44,282 bases of DNA from the NCBI GenBank assembly GCA_017987975.1, contig JAGNSQ010000004.1:26985-71266 (forward strand). The letters are read 5' to 3'. Position 1 is the first letter of the stretch; each line of letters starts with the position of its first letter. The DNA is from Saprospiraceae bacterium (lineage in GTDB: Bacteria; Bacteroidota; Bacteroidia; Chitinophagales; Saprospiraceae). Below are positions 17,688-26,000 of the stretch, one piece after another. Under the pieces are notes generated by a model that ran no database searches, was not told where the DNA came from, and worked only from the letters and a program-made list of their open reading frames with translations. A program made the translations under genes and the position numbers.

Positions 17688-18032
17688 TATGGCTGTTTGT
17701 GGATTAAAATTAAGTTTAAATCTCTATTTAAAGCGATTACTTTTATTAGAGGACTATTTTGGGTTGAACGCTCCCTCAGAAAACGAAAAAAATCTGTTTT
17801 TTTATTGTACGCTTCAATATTGTTTATTGATTGTTACCTATTGGATTTCAACTATCCTATTTAATATAAATGTGTTGTTGATAAGCAATAGGTTACATAT
17901 TGAATTAATTATTATGGAAAAGTTAATCTTTATAATTATCCTCAAAAAAAATAGCATTAAATTGCCATAACTATCAGATATACAGACTTATGAGTTGTTG
18001 TTTTTCCTGAAAAATTGACTTTTACATAAGCA
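17688..18032. other. AT-rich intergenic region with an imperfect inverted repeat
   Basis: The roughly 400 bp between the lipoprotein and DUF4394 genes hold no supported gene; a plus-strand open frame here overlaps the lipoprotein start out of frame and is AT-rich noise. The region presumably contains the lipoprotein promoter, though no exact TAnnTTTG was found. It includes TGTTACCTATTG (17832-17843) facing CAATAGGTTACA (17886-17897), an 11/12 inverted match with 42 nt between. The downstream end is the terminator of the DUF4394 gene. Confidence 0.5.
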
Positions 18033-18070
18033 TAAATAAAAAAGGGGTGTAACCTTACAGATCCACCCCT
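18033..18070 (-). terminator. Rho-independent terminator of the DUF4394 gene
   Basis: Read on the minus strand, AGGGGTG (18070-18064) pairs with CACCCCT (18049-18043) over a 14-nt loop and is followed by a T-rich run (TTTTTTATTT). It lies 25 bp past the stop at 18095. Confidence 0.8.
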
Positions 18071-18094
18071 CCATTCAGGACTTACACCTAAACT

Positions 18095-20053
18095 TTATTG
18101 ACTGACAACGAACTTAATGTTTTGTGTATATAGATTTTCAATCAATACTTGTGCAACATAGATTCCGGAACTTAGACCTTGGGTATTTAACTCGACCTGT
18201 TGTTGACCCGCGGACATCCAAATAGGTGAGGAAATAGAAACTAATTTGCCGGTAAGGTCCATTATTTTTATTTGAACATCACTTGCCTTTGTCAAATTGA
18301 ATTTAACCCGAGTGAAGTAGGTAGCAGGATTGGGAGAAATAACGACCTCTGTTATTTGTTCTTTAATTTCACTGACAGATGTAGAAATAGAGTCAATTGT
18401 AATGGCAAGATCTCTTAGTGCTATACCATTGCCTACTTTGCCTATTTGAGTAAAGAGACCAGTACTGAGATTTACCTTATAAAGCACATCTGCTGTGGTG
18501 CCGGTAATGTTCACAATGCCATACGCTACATTTTGTTGGTTTTCCGTATCGTAGTAGATATCTAAATCGCCTGATGCGTCCATTAAATTGGCTGTCAGGT
18601 TGGAAGAGCCCAATGTGTTGAGTATGCCGTCATTGGGTGGTACCTGGGTGCATAGCACGTTGAGAGAATCATCATAAACATACAAGGTAGTTGTGGTGGC
18701 ACCTTTGAAACTATTGGTGTACGCACCACTGCCAATGGATGGATTTTTTCCTGAGTTAACATCTGCTGCAGCAAAGTTGAGGCTGCCATCGGTAGCAGCA
18801 ATAGCACCGGTAACGGGATGCAAGCGATAATTGGCGTTGTTAGCTGCGATTACCCGGATGCGGTCAACAGTTGGGTTGAAGTCGAAACCTACCTGACTGC
18901 CGTTGCCAAGGCTCAAAACAATTGGACCCGCATTCACAGCGGTAGCAGCTCCTGTGGTGGTATTAATGGTGTACAACTGGCTTTCACCATTGGTAGCATT
19001 GTATCCGAGGGCATACAACTCACCGGTTGCTGGTCTGAAATCCATGCCTACCAAAGATTGACCAGCACTTAGACCTGAAATACCCAGTTGAGAGCGCACC
19101 AAAGCGGGGTTTTGGGTATCAAAACTGAGAAGGCTGTTGGCACTGTTGATGGCAAAAGCCAGCTGACCTTCAATTTCTGCTTTAGAGGGCGTTGGCAAAG
19201 CTACTGCAATGTCGGAAACAGAGGCCAGACCAATATTTCCAATTGGACTCACCAGACCTGTAGTTAAGTTTACCGAAAACAGCATGGTAGAACCGGGAGT
19301 GAGTTGGCTTGATAAAAATCCTAAATTACTACCTGAGGCTGCATCAAAATAAATATCAAAATCGGTTTCTGCCTGTAAAAGATCTACAATAATTCCTGAG
19401 CTGCCAAGCGTGTTGAGAGTGCCGTTGTTGGGTGGAATTTGTGTACAGAATACATTGAGAGAATCGTCGTAATTGATGAGGGTTGTTGCTGCTGAACCAA
19501 TGTAACTATTGGTATAGGCTACCCCTCCAATAGATGGATTGGTGCCTGCGTTGTTATCTGTTGTGGCAAACGACAGATCTCCATCGGTGGCAACCAGGGC
19601 CCCTGTTACCGGGTGAAGTCGATAATTGGCATTGTTGGACCCAACCACCCTGATGCGATCAACGGTGGGATTAAAATCAAAAGAAACTTTGCCCATATTG
19701 GGTTTGAGGGTAATGGCGTTGTTTCCAACCGGGCTGGCAACGGCAGTTTCAGTATCGATGGTGTAAATGCGGGCACTACCAGAAATCTGGTCGTAACCCA
19801 AAGCATAAAGTTGGCCGGTGGCAGGTCTGCTGTCAAGCCCGCTGAGGGTCAAACCGACATCCCAACCCGTAATGGTTGTAGACGATATGATTATCTGGGG
19901 TGACTGGGCATCAAAACTGATCAATTGGCCGGAAGCGAAGCCATAGGTAAGTTGACCAAACATGGGCAGTGTCAACAGACAAGCCAAAGTGGTTAAAAGG
20001 GTAGAAGTGTTAAACCCTTTGAAATTTGGAAAGGTGTAAAAATTTTTCTTCAT
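18095..20053 (-). CDS. Duplicated DUF4394 secreted protein with T9SS sorting tail
   Basis: 652 residues. A signal peptide (about 1-33, ending PMFGQ) is followed by two copies of a DUF4394 domain, roughly residues 38-284 and 296-556. Both copies carry the hallmark segment FDFNPTVDRIRVV/I, then NNANYRLHPVTGA, and RPATGQLYALGY in the strand before. DUF4394 is thought to form a beta-propeller-like fold of unknown activity and often occurs in secreted proteins. The last 85 residues (SPNPATYFTRVKF to the end) are a T9SS type A sorting domain. It ends with a good terminator and stands alone as a transcription unit. Molecular role unknown. Confidence 0.82.
   Translation of the reverse strand: MKKNFYTFPNFKGFNTSTLLTTLACLLTLPMFGQLTYGFASGQLISFDAQSPQIIISSTTITGWDVGLTLSGLDSRPATGQLYALGYDQISGSARIYTIDTETAVASPVGNNAITLKPNMGKVSFDFNPTVDRIRVVGSNNANYRLHPVTGALVATDGDLSFATTDNNAGTNPSIGGVAYTNSYIGSAATTLINYDDSLNVFCTQIPPNNGTLNTLGSSGIIVDLLQAETDFDIYFDAASGSNLGFLSSQLTPGSTMLFSVNLTTGLVSPIGNIGLASVSDIAVALPTPSKAEIEGQLAFAINSANSLLSFDTQNPALVRSQLGISGLSAGQSLVGMDFRPATGELYALGYNATNGESQLYTINTTTGAATAVNAGPIVLSLGNGSQVGFDFNPTVDRIRVIAANNANYRLHPVTGAIAATDGSLNFAAADVNSGKNPSIGSGAYTNSFKGATTTTLYVYDDSLNVLCTQVPPNDGILNTLGSSNLTANLMDASGDLDIYYDTENQQNVAYGIVNITGTTADVLYKVNLSTGLFTQIGKVGNGIALRDLAITIDSISTSVSEIKEQITEVVISPNPATYFTRVKFNLTKASDVQIKIMDLTGKLVSISSPIWMSAGQQQVELNTQGLSSGIYVAQVLIENLYTQNIKFVVSQ
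18385..19942 (-). repeat. Two tandem DUF4394 domain copies inside one gene
   Basis: The two halves of the protein align along about 250 residues each (approximate limits 19942-19201 and 19168-18385), including shared FNPTVDRIRV and YRLHPVTGA segments. DNA is diverged, so this is an old internal duplication. Confidence 0.7.
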
Positions 20054-20151
20054 CTGATTGTGTTTTTTAAGATATACGGGTATCAGAGAAGATTTGGATT
20101 GAACCGACTAAAAAAAATGCCGAATTAACTTGCATCCGTTTTTATCGTTCC

Positions 20152-20193
20152 CGAAAAATAAAGAATCCCGCGAAACCTTTGCTCCGCGGGATT
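20152..20193 (-). terminator. Rho-independent terminator of the DUF4252 gene
   Basis: AATCCCGCG (20164-20172) and CGCGGGATT (20185-20193) make a perfect 9-bp stem with a 12-nt loop. On the minus strand it is followed by CTTTATTTTT. It also has a run of A on the other side, so it might work in both directions. Confidence 0.82.
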
Positions 20194-20225
20194 AAAAAAC
20201 TTAAGTAAAAATGTATTTTGGGGTT

Positions 20226-20975
20226 TTATTCGATCACGATTAGCTTTTTCTTAAGGTTAACGCCTTTGTTTTCAAACTCGATGAAGTAGCTATTAGAAAG
20301 AAGGGCATTGCCATCAAGCCTCAAGCTGGTAGAGTCCAGTTTTTGCTGATGAACAGTGCGGCCATTCATGTCAATAACTTTTACACTACCGCCCACCATT
20401 TTTTCAGGAACTTCGAGGTTGACTTCGCTTCCCTTTTTTACAGGATTGGGATATACTTTTACATTGTCCAGGCCCAAATCTGATAAACCCTGAATACTGC
20501 CTAAGTGATCGTTTTGTAGTTTACTGGTGAGCTTGCTGATTTCATTGAGGTCGATTTCTCCAATGAGATGGAAAACAATAAATTCACTATCTGCAGCTAC
20601 GATGCCTATAAGTTCATGGATGATGTCATGGCTCTCATCAACTAAAATAGCAACATTGGTTTCTTTGTCTTTAACACGAATTAGTTCATCAAAGCCTTTT
20701 ACTTTGGCAATCCCTGCTTTGAATTCAGACTGGGGATTACTTAAACCGCCAACTCTGATAAGGTCAAAGGATTTGATTTTTGAGATAAGGTCGTGGGCCT
20801 CTCTGTTATCACCTTCTTTGGTAAGGGTTGCGGCAATGTTAAACATTCTTTCTCCCACCTGGACACGCGTGATGTCTTCACGGTCAAGAAGGTGAGCATA
20901 ATTGGTTTCAATAAAATTTTGAGTATACGAAAAACTTGTAAATAGTAGGCAGGCCAAAAAGAATATAGATCTCAT
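20226..20975 (-). CDS. Exported DUF4252 protein carrying a T9SS sorting tail
   Basis: 249 residues from the ATG at 20975, which begins the signal peptide MRSIFFLACLLFTSFSYTQ; a longer frame to 21044 adds 23 polar residues in front and was rejected. Residues about 30-165 match DUF4252 (ITRVQVGERMFNIAATL, IAKVKGFDELIRVKD, EFIVFHLIGEIDL), a Bacteroidota domain of unknown function. A typical T9SS type A tail follows (VYPNPVKKGSEVNL to the end), which is unusual for DUF4252 proteins. It should therefore be exported across the outer membrane. It is monocistronic with a strong terminator. Confidence 0.8.
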   Translation of the reverse strand: MRSIFFLACLLFTSFSYTQNFIETNYAHLLDREDITRVQVGERMFNIAATLTKEGDNREAHDLISKIKSFDLIRVGGLSNPQSEFKAGIAKVKGFDELIRVKDKETNVAILVDESHDIIHELIGIVAADSEFIVFHLIGEIDLNEISKLTSKLQNDHLGSIQGLSDLGLDNVKVYPNPVKKGSEVNLEVPEKMVGGSVKVIDMNGRTVHQQKLDSTSLRLDGNALLSNSYFIEFENKGVNLKKKLIVIE

Positions 20976-21236
20976 GATAGATGGTTGTTTAGATTTTGAA
21001 AAGTGTTTACAATTCGGTTTCCCGAAGGTCTTGTTGATTGACAAGATTTGCGCATATTGTCTTAACTCTTCCTTGACGCTTATGGTTAAAAAAATGTTAC
21101 AGGGCTTTTTGAAATTGTTTGCATTTTATCGACGAAATGCCGGTATTGGGGATAGTATGTCGGGAAAATAGAAGAAAAAATCCTGAGGTATTAATACTTA
21201 AAAGCTAAAATTATTCATGACCATCAAAGCCCTACA

Positions 21237-21938
21237 TCAGCGTTTAGTCCATGGCCCTGCGAGGTCGGGCTCTAAAAAATTATTTTTCATGTGTTCAAAA
21301 AAAACGGGAGAAGGTATTTCCATGCCCCCAAAACTGGCTAAGTAAGGATTGAACACCTGACAATCGATTAAACTAAATTGGTGACTTTCCAAAAACCTGG
21401 CCAGCGATATCATGGCAAAACGGGAGGCATTGGAAGTGAGGCTAAACATTGACTCTCCGGTAAAGACTTTACCAACCGCTACACCATAAAGGCCACCTAC
21501 CAGTTTACCTTCCTGCCATACTTCTACACTGTGGGCATGGCCTTGAAGAAACATTTTGGTATACACCTTAACAAACTGGTCTGAGATCCAGGTAGAAGCC
21601 TGGTCCTTTCTTTTGGCTCTGGCACAATGACTGATAACGGTTTCAAATTGGGTATCGAAGGTAGTGGTGAATCTATTGTTATTGAAATAACTGCGGATGC
21701 TTTTGGGTATTTTGATGAGGCGTGGTTCGATCACATATCTTTTGGTGGGGAAGTAAAAGGCGCCTATCTTATCAACATTGTCCCATGGAAAAATGCCAAA
21801 GCGATAACAATTGAGCAAAGTGGTGGGGTCATCCATAAATGCATAGCACAAAAGACCCTGCTCATCTGCCATATACGGGTGGGGCATTGTGCCATCCTGG
21901 TTGTTGTAGAGAATTACCCTTGGCGAATGATAAAGCAT
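21237..21938 (-). CDS. aat: Leucyl/phenylalanyl-tRNA--protein transferase Aat
   Basis: 233 residues, the normal family size. Family motifs are present: FGIFPWDN near 47-54, STWISDQFVKVY, GHAHSVEVW near 131-139, LVGGLYGVAVGKVFTGESMFS near 144-164, and LIDCQVFNPYLASFGGMEIP near 190-209. The last differs from the usual HLxSxGA with R further on (Y and S here). The enzyme adds Leu or Phe from aminoacyl-tRNA to proteins with N-terminal Arg or Lys, making a destabilising N terminus. It lies 39 bp after clpS, whose product delivers such proteins to ClpAP, so the two steps of the N-degron pathway are encoded together. Confidence 0.92.
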   Translation of the reverse strand: MLYHSPRVILYNNQDGTMPHPYMADEQGLLCYAFMDDPTTLLNCYRFGIFPWDNVDKIGAFYFPTKRYVIEPRLIKIPKSIRSYFNNNRFTTTFDTQFETVISHCARAKRKDQASTWISDQFVKVYTKMFLQGHAHSVEVWQEGKLVGGLYGVAVGKVFTGESMFSLTSNASRFAMISLARFLESHQFSLIDCQVFNPYLASFGGMEIPSPVFFEHMKNNFLEPDLAGPWTKR

Positions 21939-21977
21939 TAATATTTATATACGAGGTCTGGTGTTGGTCAGACGAAT

Positions 21978-22289
21978 TTACCTGCTTTCTACTTCGGTTT
22001 CAATAACAGCAGACAGCCCGCGGTCAAGAAGGGCATCTTTCATGGGTTTGAGTGAATCAAACGGACCTGTTTTTACAGTTGCCTTGCCCTTGAAGTGGAT
22101 GATCAGTGAAAGTTGTTCAGATTGTTCGTGTGTATGGTTACATACATCCATCAGGCATTGGATCACCCAGTCAAAAGTATTGTGATCATCGTTGTATATG
22201 ATCAGGTAAGCCACGGTGCCTTCAGTCGTTTGGTCTAAGACCAACTGTTCTTCCGATTCTTCAAACTTGTGACTGTGGTGTGGATTCAT
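21978..22289 (-). CDS. clpS: ATP-dependent Clp protease adaptor ClpS
   Basis: 103 residues. The ClpS core is clear: YLIIYNDDHNTFDWVIQCLMDVC near 29-51 with the NDDxxTF motif that binds the N-terminal residue, then HTHEQSEQLSLIIHFKGKATVKTG. ClpS recognises proteins with N-terminal Leu, Phe, Trp or Tyr and hands them to ClpA/ClpC-ClpP. It starts 2 bp after the peroxiredoxin gene ends and precedes aat, so all three are probably co-transcribed. Confidence 0.93.
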   Translation of the reverse strand: MNPHHSHKFEESEEQLVLDQTTEGTVAYLIIYNDDHNTFDWVIQCLMDVCNHTHEQSEQLSLIIHFKGKATVKTGPFDSLKPMKDALLDRGLSAVIETEVESR

Positions 22290-22291
22290 AT

Positions 22292-22765
22292 TTAATCCTT
22301 TAGGGTTTGCAATAATTGCTGAATGGCAACAAAATTAGGAAGCTCGCCGGCATTTTCCAAAACTTCTGCATACCTAATTTTTCCAAAACGATCAATTACA
22401 AATGCAGCACGTTTCGAAACACCTTTTAACCCTCCCGCAAATTCAGTATATAACGCTCCATATTGGATAGAAACTGCTTTGTTGAAATCACTAAGAAGAG
22501 GAAAGTTATACCCTTGTGCTTCTTTGAATGCTGCTAAGGTAGCAGGAGCATCGACGGAAATAGCAAAGACCTGTGCATCCAGACCGTCATACATTGATTT
22601 GTGATCACGGATATCGCACAATTCCTTGGTACAAACACCTGTGAATGCGAAGGGGAAAAAAAGTAAAACCACGTTTTGTCCTTTGTATTCCGACAATGTG
22701 ATTTTGGTCCTATCTGATGAAGGTAGGGTAAAATTGGGGGCGATATTGCCAGGATTGAGTTGCAC
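22292..22765 (-). CDS. Peroxiredoxin (AhpC/TSA family, AhpE/BCP-like)
   Basis: 157 residues starting with GTG at 22765. The thioredoxin-like fold has PFAFTGVCTKELCD, giving peroxidatic C45 (TxxC) and a second cysteine C50, the position of the resolving cysteine in BCP-type enzymes. The rest (FAISVDAP, FPLLSDF, GVSKRAAFVIDRFGKIRYAEV) resembles AhpE. It reduces hydrogen peroxide and organic hydroperoxides in the cytosol. It is the first gene of the peroxiredoxin-clpS-aat operon, with an exact -7 promoter element just upstream. Confidence 0.9.
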   Translation of the reverse strand: MQLNPGNIAPNFTLPSSDRTKITLSEYKGQNVVLLFFPFAFTGVCTKELCDIRDHKSMYDGLDAQVFAISVDAPATLAAFKEAQGYNFPLLSDFNKAVSIQYGALYTEFAGGLKGVSKRAAFVIDRFGKIRYAEVLENAGELPNFVAIQQLLQTLKD

Positions 22766-22791
22766 GAATTTGTATTTTAAACTTAATCGAA

Positions 22792-22799
22792 CAAAGATA
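22792..22799 (-). promoter_or_regulatory. -7 promoter element (TATCTTTG) of the peroxiredoxin-clpS-aat operon
   Basis: On the minus strand the sequence is TATCTTTG, an exact TAnnTTTG match, 27 bp before the GTG start. The expected -33 region is A-rich with no clear TTTG. Confidence 0.5.
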
Positions 22800-22933
22800 G
22801 AAGGAGATGGTTCTTTTTTTCTTAAATTTTAAAAATTTGTCAAAATTGGTCGATGTATTAGTGGTTTACCCCAATTTAACTACTTAATTATCAATAAATG
22901 ACAAAAATCCGACACATATTTAAAAATTTTATA

Positions 22934-22941
22934 TATATTTG
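22934..22941 (+). promoter_or_regulatory. -7 promoter element (TATATTTG) of the SdrD-like adhesin gene
   Basis: TATATTTG matches TAnnTTTG exactly and lies 60 bp before the ATG at 23002 in a very AT-rich stretch. No clear -33 TTTG was seen. Confidence 0.5.
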
Positions 22942-23001
22942 CGTACTGATGCCCTGATTACCGATTAACAATATTGTTAATATATTATTTTGCTCATTAC
23001 C

Positions 23002-26000
23002 ATGGGTCTACGCAGAGAACACTACAGCCTGATCAGGCAACTATTGCCTTTTTCTTTTTTATTCATCATTTTGGGTAATGCTAAAGCGCAATCAAACTGC
23101 ACGGTCAGGGTGGCAGAAGAACCTCTTCCTTTATCCACGCTGTCAAAGCCAACGAAGGCAGAACAGTTCACTTCTTTTTCTCAAAAGGAGTGGCAAGATA
23201 TTGGTAAAGCTTTGGTGGCAGATGATGCCCATGCCAAGGTTGTACTTAATGGACAGTTTTACAGCTCCACACTTAGGCTTTCTCAAACTGGAATAAATAT
23301 ACCTCAAGGAGCCACCATCCATGGTATCAAAGTAAATGTGGAAGGAAAGCGACAAGGAGAAGGAACTTTAAAAGAATTTGGTATTCGGCTGGTATCCGGA
23401 AGTACGGTATCTGCAAATATGGCGGGCAAGGCTTACAATGCTATGAATGCGTGGGCAAAAAGCAGCGTTGACAAAAAGTGGAGCTACGGATATACTGATT
23501 ATCTATGGGGCGTCAATTGGACACCGGCAATGGTAAATGATCCAACATTTGGTATTGAGATTCAACTTATCAATTTTTCAACCCAAAGTGTTGAGGCAAA
23601 TATAGATGCAGTAACCATAGAAATAAGTTATACCCCACTTGCTACTTTCTGCCTAACGGATGTGTTTTCGGTGTATGTAGATCAAAGACCTGATGGATGC
23701 AAATACATGTGGAAAGTGCCGGAGGGCTTTGAGTGGACATCTAAAAGTACAAATAACTACATCGTTGATTTTAAAGCTTCCTATGCCCAGCCCGGCATTT
23801 ATCCGTTTTGTGTTGACATATATGGTTATCAAAACGAATACCTGGGTAGTTGCTGCAGAGACATACGCATTCGCAATTGTACTCCGTCTACCCTCGGCAA
23901 TTTTGTTTGGAATGACATCAATTACAATGGCCTCCAGGAAAATGGCGAACCTGGTATCAAAGATGTAAAAGTTGAATTGTACAACAGCGACAACCTATTG
24001 GTGCAATCCGTAATAACCAATGCTGCCGGACAATACCTGTTTACTAATATTACAGAAGGCAATTACTATGTAATAGTGCGACTGCCCTCTGACTATCTAA
24101 CCACGATTAGCAACTCAGGTGATCCACTGAATAACAGTGACTTTATCAGTGGCAATAATCGATCAGAAACCCTATTTCTGCCATTTGGCAGCAACAGGAC
24201 CGATCTCGATTTTGGCCTTGTTAAAAAATTGAAGATAGGTGATTTTGTTTGGGAAGATCTTAACTACAATGGCATCCAGGACAGTGGAGAACCTGGTATT
24301 GCCAATGTAACGGTAAAGCTTTACAACGCAGCCGGCATCCTGGTACAAAGTGTGGTAAGTGATGCCGGAGGAAAATATTCATTTGACAATGTACCCGCAG
24401 CTCAGTATGAATTGGAATTTGTGGCCGGCACATCCTATTTACCCACCAGGTTGCAGCAAGGCAATACGGTTTCAGATAGTGACATCCAAATCAATGGCAG
24501 AACCGGACTGATCAATTTTCAAAACACTTCCAGCCAGCTTACTATTGATGCCGGATTTTATCGCCTAGGATCGATCGGTGATTTTGTGTGGAATGACCTC
24601 AACAATGACGGCATACAATCTCCACAAGAACCTGGCACACCAGATCTGACACTCTACCTTTTAAATGATTTGGGTCAGGTTATTGACACAACTATCACCA
24701 ATGCAGGTGGTCAGTATCTTTTTGATTCTCTGGTCCCGGGACAATACAGTGTTAAGATAATTTTACCGCCGTTTACAGAACCCACCCAGCTCCTTACAGG
24801 TACTGGTACTTCGAAGTTGGAAACGGTAAATGGCATGTTTGTTTCGCAGGCAGTTACCCTAAGCTCTAATCAGAATGTGAGTGACAATGACCTTGGCTAT
24901 ATTGAAATCAACAGTGCTGTGGGAGGTTATGTGTTTCGCGATTTCAACAACAATGGAGCTAGAGACAATAACGAGCCTGGTATTCCTGCTATAGAAGTAA
25001 CCCTTATTCGTGGAAATCTTCAAGTAGTAAGTACGATTACTACAGATGCTGATGGATTCTATCAATTTGATAACCTGCAACAGGGAGGATATTTTATTTC
25101 CTGTTCTATTGCTGACAGTTTACAATATACAGATGCTGACGTTGGCACCGATGATATAGATTCAGATATCCAGGATCGCATAGGCATTGGCTTTACCAAT
25201 CTCATTGATTTGCTGGCGGGAGATTCATTGACCAACGTTTATGCAGGAGTATGCAGGCGTAGCTGTATCGGAGACCGGGTGTGGAGAGATGCTGATTACA
25301 ATGGTATCCAGGACACAGGAGAGCCCGGCATAGAAGGTATAGTGGTAACCTTAAACGATGAATCCGGCATTGCCCTGAATCAAACTACGACCGATGCAGA
25401 TGGCAGGTACAAATTTGATAAACTTCCAGTGGGCCAGTATCAAATCCTGGTATCCATACCTCAGGGATCAATAGCAACAAGAATCCAACAAGGAACACCA
25501 ACACTCGACAGCGACATCAACCCTGATGGGCTGGCTACTGATTTAGTGTTGCCTTTGGGCATTGATAATAAGGATGTCGATGCGGGACTTACCTTGTCTT
25601 TAGAGTTGGGAGATTTTGTCTGGGAGGATCTGAATTACAATGGCCTCCAGGATGCCGGAGAACCGGGTATCGAAGGCGTGGCGGTAAGAGCAGTGGATGC
25701 TTCAGGAAACTTGCTGGCAGAAACCCTTACTGGAGCAGATGGAAAATACCTTTTGAGTGGGCTCCCCTCTATTGATATAGAAATGACTTTTGAGGTGGCT
25801 GCACCCTATAGTGCTACCCAATCGATATTAACAGATCCCTCCACCAACAGTGATATCAACAATGCAGGTTCCACAGGATTGCTTTTACTAACCGGACAGA
25901 ACAGCAATCTGGACATAGATGCAGGCATGTATGTAGAAAGTTGTATTGGTGATTTTATCTGGTTGGATCAAAATGGCGATGGAAAACAGGATGCAGGCGA

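Noticed and set aside
17599-17970. Plus-strand ORF of 123 codons
   Set aside because: It overlaps the lipoprotein start on the other strand and then AT-rich intergenic DNA; composition is biased and no domain is seen.
20976-21044. N-terminal extension of the DUF4252 protein
   Set aside because: It places 23 polar residues ahead of an otherwise perfect signal peptide.
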